From Chloroflexota bacterium (GTDB lineage: Bacteria > Chloroflexota > Dehalococcoidia > SM23-28-2 > RBG-16-64-32): a stretch of 5,214 nucleotides of DNA. Below the pieces are notes generated by a model. It ran no database searches, had not been told where the DNA came from, and saw only the letters and a list, made by a program, of their open reading frames with translations. The stretch covers positions 1 to 5,214 of the forward strand of contig VBJS01000148.1 in the NCBI GenBank assembly GCA_005880055.1. The letters run 5' to 3'. Below are positions 1 to 4,447 of this stretch, in pieces (within the stretch, counting starts at the first letter, position 1; each line of letters starts with the position of its first letter). Position numbers and translations under genes: made by a program.

Positions 1-111
1 CGCGTCCTCGCCGCCCAGCACCGCATCGACCCGCCCACCGGCCACCTCCAGAAAAACCTCGCCGCCCTCCTCGACCAATTCCGCGAACAGTTCCTCCCCC
101 TCAAAGATTGA
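1..111 (+). CDS. C-terminal end of an unrecognised protein (5' truncated by window)
   Basis: Frame 1 is open from the first base to a TGA at 109-111 and gives the last 36 residues of a protein that begins outside the window. The tail is hydrophilic and probably helical, with a run of Leu/Gln/Glu/Phe residues near its end (...LLDQFREQFLPLKD), as at the close of a soluble protein or regulator. Codons are strongly G/C-ending, as in the long genes of this window, which supports real coding. The family cannot be recognised from so short a piece. No convincing intrinsic terminator follows it; the next recognisable element is a hairpin-forming repeat at 137. Reading on the other strand gives nothing better. 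The CDS status is likely but not certain. Confidence 0.6.
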   Translation, partial: RVLAAQHRIDPPTGHLQKNLAALLDQFREQFLPLKD

Positions 112-136
112 CACCCCCGCAAAACACGGCGCCAAC

Positions 137-161
137 CGTAGGGGCGCTGCTTGCCGCGCCC
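137..161 (+). repeat. GTAGGGGCG-type hairpin repeat, lone copy
   Basis: The sequence begins CGTAGGGGCGC and forms a hairpin with arms GGGCGC (142-147) and GCGCCC (156-161). It is nearly identical to 607-631 (GGCGCTGCTTGCCGCGCC is shared) and related at its 5' half to 293-320. Unlike those two, it is not preceded by the ATTCCGACCGG element. Confidence 0.7.
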
Positions 162-231
162 TCGCTCGCCTTCGCACCCCCGACCCCTTCCCGCTCATCC
201 TGCCGTACGGCCCGCCTGCCAGACTAAGGAA

Positions 232-276
232 TGTCATTCCGACCGGAGCGCAGCGCAGTGGAGGAATCTCCGCCGC
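232..276 (+). repeat. Interspersed repeat ATTCCGACCGGAGCG..., copy 1
   Basis: The core at 235-270 (starting ATTCCGACCGGAGCG, ending GTGGAGGAATC) matches 553-587 in the same orientation with only a few substitutions in the middle. It is followed about 20 nt later by a GTAGGGGCG hairpin (293-320), as copy 2 is. In frame it reads FRPERSAVEES, a peptide that appears as a spurious hypothetical protein when such repeats are called as genes. I regard it as a non-coding genomic repeat. Confidence 0.8.
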
Positions 277-292
277 CCAACACCCCGTCACC

Positions 293-320
293 CGTAGGGG
301 CGCAGTACGCCCGGCGCCCC
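293..320 (+). repeat. GTAGGGGCG-type hairpin repeat, second half of composite copy 1
   Basis: It starts CGTAGGGGCG like the copies at 137 and 607 (the latter has GTAGTGGCG). The inner part differs (CAGTA loop), but hairpin potential is kept: GGGCG (298-302) pairs with CGCCC (308-312), or GGGGCG (297-302) with CGCCCC (315-320). Conserved pairing with changed loop sequence suggests that structure, not coding, is maintained. Confidence 0.65.
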
Positions 321-431
321 AGTTCCGTCTCCGCCTGCAGGCACTGTCCGCAAACTCCATCTTCACGCTCCACGCGCAGTGCTGCGCCCACTAGCGCGCC
401 GAGCGCGCGTTACGGAGGCCGGGGGTTCGGG

Positions 432-451
432 CCTGCCTGCCGGTAGGCAGG
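432..451. repeat. 20-bp near-perfect palindrome
   Basis: The two ten-base arms (CCTGCCTGCC and GGTAGGCAGG) pair along their whole length with a single G-T pair. There is no following T-run on either strand, so it is not an intrinsic terminator. It may be another interspersed palindromic repeat; no second copy lies in the window. Confidence 0.5.
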
Positions 452-552
452 GGTGTCCCCCGATATGATTCGCGGGCCCGCAGGGTGGGACAGACTACGC
501 ACGGGACACTGGGAGGCGTTTCCAATTTTCATCCTTGGCTGGTGCGGCTCAA

Positions 553-590
553 ATTCCGACCGGAGCGTAGCGGGGTGGAGGAATCCCGCC
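553..590 (+). repeat. Interspersed repeat ATTCCGACCGGAGCG..., copy 2
   Basis: Second copy of the element at 232-276, same orientation, sharing ATTCCGACCGGAGCG and GTGGAGGAATC with a few changes between (TAGCGGG here, CAGCGCA there). It is followed by the hairpin repeat at 607, so the two halves form one composite unit of about 80-86 nt present twice in this intergenic region. Confidence 0.8.
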
Positions 591-606
591 ACGCCGCTCG
601 GCGCAT

Positions 607-631
607 CGTAGTGGCGCTGCTTGCCGCGCCC
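607..631 (+). repeat. GTAGGGGCG-type hairpin repeat, second half of composite copy 2
   Basis: It differs from the copy at 137-161 by one base across its first 24 positions (GTAGTGG instead of GTAGGGG). The inner arms GGCGC and GCGCC can pair. It follows the ATTCCGACCGG element by about the same distance as in composite copy 1. Confidence 0.7.
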
Positions 632-699
632 CGTCTCCCCCCTCCCGCGCGCTCTGGGCCTGCCGAAGGGGGCCGGGGGATGAAGGGCAAGCCGCCCCC

Positions 700-728
700 A
701 AAACAAAAGCCCCGCCAACCGGCGGGGC
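700..728 (-). terminator. Intrinsic terminator of the oppD-oppF operon
   Basis: On the minus strand an 8-bp perfect GC stem (GCCCCGCC / GGCGGGGC, at 721-728 and 709-716) closes a 4-nt loop and is followed directly by TTTTGTTTT (708-700). It lies about 28 nt past the oppF-like stop codon. The plus-strand side has no T-run, so it acts in one direction only. Confidence 0.92.
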
Positions 729-736
729 ACGCCCAC

Positions 737-756
737 TTTCCACTTTCACATTCAAC
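737..756 (-). repeat. Heptanucleotide tandem repeat at the 3' edge of the oppF-like gene
   Basis: Read on the plus strand, the units are TTTCCAC (737-743), TTTCACA (744-750) and a shortened TTCAAC (751-756). This is the same TTTCNAC theme as the longer array at 1809-1843. It runs into the TAG stop of the oppF-like gene (756-758) and ends a few bases before the terminator stem. As an array it is short and degenerate, so the call rests on its similarity to the array on the other side of the gene. Confidence 0.5.
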
Positions 757-1787
757 TAAACCCGGTGGCACGCCACCCAGTGCTGCTTGCCGCTCCCTAT
801 GTCCCGCCACTCCGGCACCCGGCTCATGCACCCCGCCTCCTCCTTCGCAATCGGGCAGCGAGTGTGGAACACGCAGCCGCTCGGCGGGTGCATCGGGCTC
901 GGCACATCGCCCGTCAGGATGATTCGCTCGCGCCGCATCTCCACCGCCGGGTCCGGGATCGGCACCGCCGAAAGCAGCGCCTTCGTGTACGGGTGCAGCG
1001 GGTTCTCGTACAGCTCCGCGCGGTCCGTCAGCTCCATCAGCTTGCCCAGGTACATTACCGCCACCCGGTCGCTGATGTGCCGCACCACCGAGAGGTCATG
1101 CGCGATGAACAGGTATGTGAGCCCGAACTGGTCTTGCAGGTCCTCCAGCAGGTTGATGATCTGCGCCTGGATCGACACGTCGAGCGCCGAGACCGGCTCG
1201 TCCGCCACGATGAATGCCGGCTGCACCGCCAGCGCCCTGGCGATGCCGATGCGCTGCCGCTGCCCTCCCGAGAACTCGTGCGGGTAGCGGTTCGCGTAAT
1301 ACGGGTTCAGCCCGACGACGCGCATCAGCTCCTGCACCCGGTCCTGCCGCTCCCGCCGCCCCTTCACCAGCCCGTGGATCAAGATCGGCTCGGCGATGAT
1401 ACTGCCCACCGTCATGCGAGGGTTCAGCGAGGCGTACGGGTCCTGGAAGATCATCTGCATGTGGCGGCGCATCCGTCGCAGGTCGCCGCCCTTCATCTTG
1501 GTCAGCTCCTGCTTGTTGAACACGATGGTGCCCGCCGTCGGTTTGTAGAGGAGGAGGATCATGCGGCCCAGCGTCGTCTTGCCGCAGCCGCTCTCGCCCA
1601 CCAGCCCCAGCGTCTCGCCGCTGGTGATGTCGAAGCTCACGCCGTCCACGGCCTTCACGTCCGCCACTTTGCGCTGGAAGATGATCCCGGACGTCACCGG
1701 GAAGTACATCGTCAGCCCCCGCACCTGCAGAAGAGTGTCACCCGCTCTCGGCGCCGGCGGAGTCTTCGCTGCCTGTTCAGTGGTCAT
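756..1787 (-). CDS. oppF: Peptide-type ABC importer ATPase, OppF/DppF family
   Basis: This 343-residue cytoplasmic ATPase would pair with the OppD-like protein encoded just upstream and drive uptake through a two-permease ABC importer of the oligopeptide/dipeptide (nickel-related) family. Visible motifs: Walker A GESGCGKT (64-71), Q-loop Gln115 in FQDPYASLNP, signature SGGQRQR (173-179), Walker B FIVADEP (192-198), D-loop SALD (200-203) and switch His230. A C-terminal oligo_HPY extension begins at HPYTKALLSAVP (265-276). Cys305, Cys311, Cys320 and Cys340 lie in that tail, a pattern that in some relatives binds a [4Fe-4S] cluster. Length is usual for the family. The ATG start is backed by AAAGGGA (1795-1801) at 7 nt spacing. 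It is the last gene before a strong terminator. No permease or binding-protein gene is in the window, so the substrate cannot be told; the symbol denotes family, not proven substrate. Confidence 0.95.
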   Translation of the reverse strand: MTTEQAAKTPPAPRAGDTLLQVRGLTMYFPVTSGIIFQRKVADVKAVDGVSFDITSGETLGLVGESGCGKTTLGRMILLLYKPTAGTIVFNKQELTKMKGGDLRRMRRHMQMIFQDPYASLNPRMTVGSIIAEPILIHGLVKGRRERQDRVQELMRVVGLNPYYANRYPHEFSGGQRQRIGIARALAVQPAFIVADEPVSALDVSIQAQIINLLEDLQDQFGLTYLFIAHDLSVVRHISDRVAVMYLGKLMELTDRAELYENPLHPYTKALLSAVPIPDPAVEMRRERIILTGDVPSPMHPPSGCVFHTRCPIAKEEAGCMSRVPEWRDIGSGKQHWVACHRV

Positions 1788-1808
1788 CGGCTTTTCCCTT
1801 TAGGACCC

Positions 1809-1843
1809 TTTCAACTTTCACCTATCAACTTTTAACTTTCAAC
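1809..1843 (-). repeat. Five-unit heptanucleotide tandem repeat between the oppD-like and oppF-like genes
   Basis: Five consecutive 7-nt units fill most of the 63-nt gap between the two ATPase genes. The plus-strand consensus is TTTCAAC (GTTGAAA on the coding strand). The first and fifth units are exact and the others differ at one or two bases. The array is AT-rich against its GC-rich surroundings. The strict period of 7 rules out chance low complexity better than the base composition alone. Similar TTTCNAC units occur on the far side of the oppF-like gene (737-756). Confidence 0.8.
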
Positions 1844-1850
1844 TCGCGAA

Positions 1851-2864
1851 CTACGCCGCCGGCGCCGGCGCCGCCGGCGTCGCCTTCGCCACCCGCTCCC
1901 ACTCCCAGCAGGCGCTGTTATGCATATCGCCCACCGCGATAAGAGGCGGGTTCTCCTCCTTGCAGCGGTCGACCGTGAAGCGGCAGCGAGGCCGGAACGG
2001 GCAGCCGCCGTCCATGTGGATCAGGTCCGGAGGCATCCCCTCAATCGGGTCCAGCTTGTCCTTGCGGATTTGATCCAGCCGCGGCACCGACTTGAGCAGC
2101 CCCAGCGTGTAAGGATGGCGAGGCTTGTGGTACAGCTCGAGCGCCGTCGCCGATTCGATCACCCGGCCGGCGTACATCACGTTCACCCGGTCCGCGTAGC
2201 GAGCCACGACTCCCAGATTGTGCGTGATGATGATCACCGCTGTCCCCAGCTCCTTCGTCAGCCGTGTCAGCAGCTCCAGGATCTGCGCTTGAATCGTCAC
2301 GTCCAGCGCCGTCGTCGGCTCGTCCGCCAGCAACAGCTTCGGGTTGCACGAGAGCGCCATCGCGATCATCACGCGCTGCCGCATCCCGCCCGAGAACTGG
2401 TGCGGATAATCGTGTACGCGCGACTTCGCCTCCGGAATGCCCACCATCTCCAGCAGCTCGATCGCCCGCTGGTTGGACGCCGAGCGGTCCATCCTCAGGT
2501 GCAGCTCCAGCGTCTCCGTTAGCTGCCGGCCGATTGTGAGCACCGGGTTGAGCGAAGTCATCGGTTCCTGGAAGATCATCCCGATCTTGTTCCCCCGGAC
2601 GTGGCGGACCTCGTCCTCATCCATCTTTAGAAGGTCTTCGCCCTCAAAGAGGATCTCGCCGCCCACGATCCGCCCCGGCGGGTCCGGGATCAGCCGCAGG
2701 ATGGATAGCGCGCTCACCGTCTTGCCGCAGCCGCTCTCCCCCACCAGTCCCAGGATCTCGCCCGGCATGATGTCGTAGCTGACGCCGTCCACGGCGTTCA
2801 CCACGCCCTCTTCCGTGAAGAAGTTCGTTTTCAGGTTCTTGACCTGCAGCAGTGGGTCAGCCAA
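1851..2864 (-). CDS. oppD: Peptide-type ABC importer ATPase, OppD/DppD family (TTG start)
   Basis: This 337-residue ATPase is the expected partner of the OppF-like protein downstream. It shows Walker A GESGCGKT (42-49), Q-loop Gln99 in FQEPMTSLNP, signature SGGMRQR (158-164), Walker B LLLADEP (177-183), D-loop TALD, switch His215 and the HPYTLGLLKSVP element (250-261). A C-terminal Cys set follows (288, 294, 301, 319). The SGGM signature and ADEPTTALDVT wording are typical of OppD/DppD, against SGGQ/PVSALDVS in OppF. The frame stays open upstream to an ATG at 2981, but that lies inside tRNA-Leu and its translation (starting MPLGVGVRVPP) is tRNA sequence. The only well-supported start is TTG at 2862-2864, five nt behind AAGGAGG, giving MADPLLQVKNL, where family homology begins. 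The C-terminus ends in an Ala/Pro-rich tail. Permeases are not nearby. Confidence 0.95.
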   Translation of the reverse strand: MADPLLQVKNLKTNFFTEEGVVNAVDGVSYDIMPGEILGLVGESGCGKTVSALSILRLIPDPPGRIVGGEILFEGEDLLKMDEDEVRHVRGNKIGMIFQEPMTSLNPVLTIGRQLTETLELHLRMDRSASNQRAIELLEMVGIPEAKSRVHDYPHQFSGGMRQRVMIAMALSCNPKLLLADEPTTALDVTIQAQILELLTRLTKELGTAVIIITHNLGVVARYADRVNVMYAGRVIESATALELYHKPRHPYTLGLLKSVPRLDQIRKDKLDPIEGMPPDLIHMDGGCPFRPRCRFTVDRCKEENPPLIAVGDMHNSACWEWERVAKATPAAPAPAA

Positions 2865-2876
2865 CTGGTCCTCCTT
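2862..2876 (-). promoter_or_regulatory. Strong ribosome binding site that fixes the oppD TTG start
   Basis: On the minus strand AAGGAGG (2876-2870) is followed by ACCAG and then TTG (2864-2862). The match to the anti-Shine-Dalgarno sequence is full and the 5-nt spacing workable. No ATG or GTG in frame lies between this point and the tRNA-Leu gene, so this site decides the start. Confidence 0.85.
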
Positions 2877-2939
2877 GGGCAGCCGCGCGAAAGGCCAGGG
2901 GCTGCGAGAATGATGACAGTCGAGAATCGGCTCTCTCGT

Positions 2940-3024
2940 TGGTGGGGAAGGGGGGACTCGAACCCCCACGCCCAGGGGCACGTGATCCTAAGTCACGCTC
3001 GTCTACCAATTCCGACACTTCCCC
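2940..3024 (-). tRNA. tRNA-Leu(TAG)
   Basis: The acceptor stem GGGGAAG pairs with CTTCCCC, followed by discriminator A and an encoded CCA (ending at 2940). The anticodon stem CGTGA/TCACG closes the loop CTTAGGA, giving anticodon TAG. There is a long class II variable arm (GCCC-CTG-GGC), as leucine tRNAs have, and a T-arm GGGGG-TTCGAGT-CCCCC. It follows tRNA-Lys by 5 nt and precedes the oppD-like start by 75 nt. Confidence 0.97.
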
Positions 3025-3029
3025 TCTAT

Positions 3030-3105
<76 letters not shown>

Positions 3106-3134
3106 GGGATGGTGCATTTTCGTCAGGTTCGCGA

Positions 3135-3163
3135 AGTATACCATGCCCCATATACGCGAGCAA
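3135..3163 (-). promoter_or_regulatory. Promoter of the tRNA-Lys/tRNA-Leu (and perhaps oppD-oppF) transcript
   Basis: On the minus strand there is a -10 box TATACT (3140-3135, one mismatch to TATAAT). A 17-nt spacer separates it from a weaker -35 box TTGCTC (3163-3158). Start of transcription would fall near 3128, leaving a leader of about 22 nt before tRNA-Lys. No better promoter appears between the tRNAs and the oppD-like gene. Confidence 0.6.
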
Positions 3164-3165
3164 CA

Positions 3166-3186
3166 GCGGCGGCCGGTAGCCGCCGC
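3166..3186. repeat. GC-rich hairpin next to the tRNA-Lys -35 box
   Basis: Perfect 8-bp arms GCGGCGGC (3166-3173) and GCCGCCGC (3179-3186) surround a 5-nt loop, two bases upstream of the leftward -35 box. No T-run follows on either strand, so it is not a simple terminator. Its role is unknown; it could be a binding site or act on upstream DNA structure. Confidence 0.5.
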
Positions 3187-3205
3187 CGACGGCGTCGCTA
3201 GATAT

Positions 3206-3245
3206 TTTCCGATAAAGCGGGACGGTTATCAACAGCAGTCGGAAA
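3206..3245. repeat. Inverted repeat TTTCCGA / TCGGAAA upstream of the tRNA-Val promoter
   Basis: Arms TTTCCGA (3206-3212) and TCGGAAA (3239-3245) are exact inverted copies 26 nt apart. A shorter inverted pair, GATAA (3211-3215) and TTATC (3226-3230), overlaps the left arm. The right arm ends 14 nt before the rightward -35 box. A regulator site is possible, but chance pairing cannot be excluded. Confidence 0.35.
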
Positions 3246-3259
3246 GTGCAATGGTTCAA

Positions 3260-3289
3260 TTGACGAGCCAACGCGGCGATTGCTACGAT
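3260..3289 (+). promoter_or_regulatory. Promoter of tRNA-Val and probably of the T-box operon
   Basis: A -35 box TTGACG (3260-3265) is separated by 18 nt from a -10 box TACGAT (3284-3289). The -10 is followed by 11 nt and then the mature tRNA-Val 5' end, so the leader would be only a few nucleotides. No separate promoter of similar quality lies between tRNA-Val and the T-box leader. Confidence 0.55.
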
Positions 3290-3297
3290 GGGGCTGC

Positions 3298-3377
<80 letters not shown>

Positions 3378-3587
3378 TAGGACAGAACAAAGGCGAAGAC
3401 CGGGACGAGTAGCTGCGTCACGGCGCAAAGAGAGGCCCCGCTGGTGAAAACGGGCCCGCAACGAACGCAGCGAAAACCACCCGCGAGCCGGCCCGCCGAA
3501 GCGTAGCCGAGGCTTTCCAGCCTCGGATTAGGCGGCCCCGGAGGCACCCGTTAGCGGCCGAATGAGTGCCCGCCGATGGCGGGAAGC

Positions 3588-3617
3588 TGGGTGGAACCAC
3601 GGATGCCCTCCGTCCCA
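3588..3617 (+). promoter_or_regulatory. T-box antiterminator helix
   Basis: TGGG (3588-3591) pairs CCCA (3614-3617). The 7-nt bulge TGGAACC (3592-3598) follows, then ACGG (3599-3602) pairs CCGT (3610-3613) round a 7-nt loop. This is the standard T-box antiterminator architecture. Its 3' half uses the bases that form the 5' arm of the terminator, so the two folds exclude each other. Confidence 0.9.
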
Positions 3618-3640
3618 AGGACGGGGGGCAATTTGCTTTT
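3604..3640 (+). terminator. T-box intrinsic terminator
   Basis: TGCCCTCCGTCC (3604-3615) pairs with GGACGGGGGGCA (3619-3630) over 12 bp (one G-U) round a CAA loop. It is followed by ATTTGCTTTT (3631-3640). Its 5' arm overlaps the 3' half of the antiterminator. Confidence 0.9.
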
Positions 3641-3646
3641 CGGGAG

Positions 3647-3674
3647 GAAGAAGGAAGTTGGAAGAAGGAAGAAG
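3647..3674 (+). repeat. Four-unit heptanucleotide tandem repeat, consensus GAAGAAG
   Basis: Four 7-nt units in a row: GAAGAAG three times and GAAGTTG once (second unit). It starts seven bases after the T-box terminator and lies before the first small membrane gene. The purine-rich units resemble Shine-Dalgarno sequence (GGAAGAAGG). An in-frame TTG (3658-3660) falls inside the array and is a possible alternative start for the next gene. Confidence 0.75.
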
Positions 3675-3717
3675 GCGCACGCCAGGCGCCCCGGGTCAGG
3701 AAACCGGCGGCATCGGC

Positions 3718-3936
3718 ATGCTGGTGCTGCGCGCCTGGATGTGGTTCGTGCCCGCGGCGCTGCTCATCGTCTCGGTCGCGTTCTCCGCTATCGCTGCGGC
3801 GGACAGCGACTGGGCGCTGCTCGCCGCGATGCTGCTGATGGGACTCTTCGCGATCGCCCTTTTAGTCCTGCACTGGTGGCTGCTCTACCGCTTTGGCGGG
3901 AGACAAGAGACAGGTGACGGAAGACAGGTAAAGTGA
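3718..3936 (+). CDS. Small two-helix membrane protein, family unknown
   Basis: I do not recognise this 72-residue protein. It has two hydrophobic segments, about 9-28 and 32-57, joined by a short acidic turn (DSD), with aromatic residues (HWWLLYRF) at the end of the second, as at a membrane interface. The tail GGRQETGDGRQVK is encoded by a heptanucleotide repeat and may be a late addition. Codons are strongly G/C-ending, which supports coding. The frame stays open upstream to an ATG at 3562, but that part is T-box RNA. I chose ATG 3718 because the membrane segment begins just after it, although only a weak GGCGG lies at the right distance. TTG 3658 behind GGAGG is an alternative adding 20 residues. 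It overlaps the next gene by 4 nt (GTGA) and is the first gene after the threonine T-box. Confidence 0.65.
   Translation: MLVLRAWMWFVPAALLIVSVAFSAIAAADSDWALLAAMLLMGLFAIALLVLHWWLLYRFGGRQETGDGRQVK
3900..3927 (+). repeat. Four-unit heptanucleotide tandem repeat, consensus GAGACAG
   Basis: Four 7-nt units (GAGACAA, GAGACAG, GTGACGG, AAGACAG) run through the 3' end of the 72-residue gene. Because 7 is not a multiple of 3, the repeat gives a non-repeating peptide tail. AGG at 3926-3928, spanning the last unit and the next base, sits 4 nt before the GTG start of the next gene and could serve as its ribosome binding site. Confidence 0.65.
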
Positions 3937-4181
3937 AGCTCCTCAACCGCTACCTGAGCGCCGAGATCTTCTTCGTGCACATCGGGCACGGCGCCCTGTT
4001 CGTCGGCGCGCTGGTGATCGTCGGCGTGGCGCTACCCTGGTGGGCGCTCTTTATCGCAGCGCCTCTGGTACTCTTCTCGCTCCTCGGCTGGGCCTACGAG
4101 GCGCGCTTCGTGCTGCCGGCGGCGACCCGCCTCTGGCGGGGCGACAACGGGCCGAGACCCCGGAAGCGGAAGCCGCAATGA
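3933..4181 (+). CDS. Small two-helix membrane protein with basic tail, family unknown
   Basis: An 82-residue protein I cannot assign. A short amphipathic start (MKLLNRYLSAEIFF) leads to two hydrophobic segments, about 17-34 and 37-55, separated by a Pro-Trp-Trp turn. A cytoplasmic-looking basic tail (RPRKRKPQ) closes the protein, suggesting both ends face the cytoplasm. The GTG start overlaps the previous stop (GTGA, 3933-3936) and the stop overlaps the next start (ATGA, 4178-4181), so translation is probably coupled through three genes. Codon use is G/C-ending like the main genes here. No conserved catalytic motif is visible. It could be an accessory subunit, a toxin-like or stress membrane peptide, or a lineage-specific protein; nothing in the sequence chooses between these. 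Confidence 0.7.
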   Translation: MKLLNRYLSAEIFFVHIGHGALFVGALVIVGVALPWWALFIAAPLVLFSLLGWAYEARFVLPAATRLWRGDNGPRPRKRKPQ

Positions 4182-4447
4182 AGCTCTGGCTTCAAGTGCT
4201 GTTCGCGCAGGGGTCCCTCTGGAGAGACCGCTTCCCGGACGCAGTTCCCGAAGGGATACGGGGCAAGTGGCATGCAAGCGTCTGGAACCTTGCAATAGCC
4301 GTTCCGGTGGCGGTACTCGGAGCCGCGTGGGTTTACCACGGATCAACAGTAGTTGGCCCTCTGATGCTAGTGACTGGCGCAGCATATTCCGTCTGGGCCG
4401 GTGACTTCTTCGCTGGATGTCCGCGTCGTGGGGCAGCAGCGCAATAA
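4178..4447 (+). CDS. Small membrane protein, family unknown (possibly half of a frameshifted gene)
   Basis: An 89-residue protein with a soluble-looking start (MKLWLQVLFAQGSLWRDRFP...) and two hydrophobic segments, about 35-53 and 57-75, then a short Cys/Arg/Ala tail. Its ATG overlaps the previous stop by 4 nt (ATGA), supporting that start; the frame extends further upstream only as a shadow of the previous gene. The opening MKL-W/L pattern resembles that of the preceding gene. Codon use differs from both the small genes before it and thrS after it: AGA, ATA, CTA, TCA, ACA and GTA all occur. Its last 31 nt overlap the next open frame, which supplies further hydrophobic segments, so the two could be one four-helix protein split by a frameshift. 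I do not recognise a family. Confidence 0.6.
   Translation: MKLWLQVLFAQGSLWRDRFPDAVPEGIRGKWHASVWNLAIAVPVAVLGAAWVYHGSTVVGPLMLVTGAAYSVWAGDFFAGCPRRGAAAQ

Larger units (their letters stand above)
112..699. other. Gene-free, repeat-bearing intergenic region
   Basis: No reading frame here looks like a gene. The open stretches on both strands are low-complexity Pro/Arg/Ala/Gly translations of GC-rich DNA, and several run straight through the repeats listed separately. Besides those, there is a self-complementary GCGCGC-CGA-GCGCGC hairpin at 394-408 and a palindrome at 432-451. No tRNA, CRISPR array or transposase remnant was seen. The region separates the end of the leftmost gene (plus strand) from the end of the oppF-like operon (minus strand), so it lies between convergent genes where no promoter is needed. 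Confidence 0.7.
3392..3640 (+). ncRNA. T-box riboswitch, threonine-specific (specifier ACC)
   Basis: A class of leader RNA that senses uncharged tRNA and lets transcription continue when that tRNA accumulates. Stem I starts with GGC (3392-3394) pairing GCC (3487-3489) across a GA-rich K-turn, then CGGG (3401-3404) with CCCG (3480-3483). The specifier loop has the S-turn strands AGTA (3408-3411) and GAA (3472-3474), above which GCTGCGT (3412-3418) pairs ACGCAGC (3465-3471). The triplet one base after GAA is ACC (3476-3478), a threonine codon, followed by A. The distal part has the AGAGAG bulge (3429-3434) and GGTGAAA loop (3443-3449). Stem II is CCGAGGC/GCCTCGG (3507-3526), stem III CCCGCC/GGCGGG (3569-3583). 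The T-box proper, TGGGTGGAACCACGG (3588-3602), holds TGGA (3592-3595) to pair a tRNA end UCCA. The downstream gene thrS confirms the amino acid. Confidence 0.95.

Noticed and set aside
394..408. GCGCGC hairpin as a terminator of the leftmost gene
   Set aside because: It is 280 nt past the stop codon and has no T-run on either strand.
112..755. CRISPR array
   Set aside because: The repeats are few, imperfect and not evenly spaced, and no uniform spacers separate them.
231..922. Plus-strand open frames such as 231-446 and 485-922 as genes
   Set aside because: They run through the interspersed repeats and GC-rich spacer and give low-complexity Pro/Arg/Ser translations without start signals; the second continues antisense into the oppF-like gene.
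765..1835. Long plus-strand open frame opposite the oppF-like gene
   Set aside because: Its Arg/His/Leu/Val-rich translation is the antisense shadow of a well-conserved ABC ATPase in GC-rich DNA.
1920..2778. Plus-strand frames opposite the oppD-like gene
   Set aside because: Antisense shadows of the conserved ATPase; no family features.
2905..2927. Direct repeat CGAGAAT between tRNA-Leu and the oppD start
   Set aside because: Only two 7-nt copies, easily due to chance, and no site or structure is built from them beyond a weak 5-bp hairpin.
3562..3717. ATG at 3562 as start of the first small membrane gene
   Set aside because: The added residues are translated T-box stem III, antiterminator and terminator; the region is fully explained as regulatory RNA.
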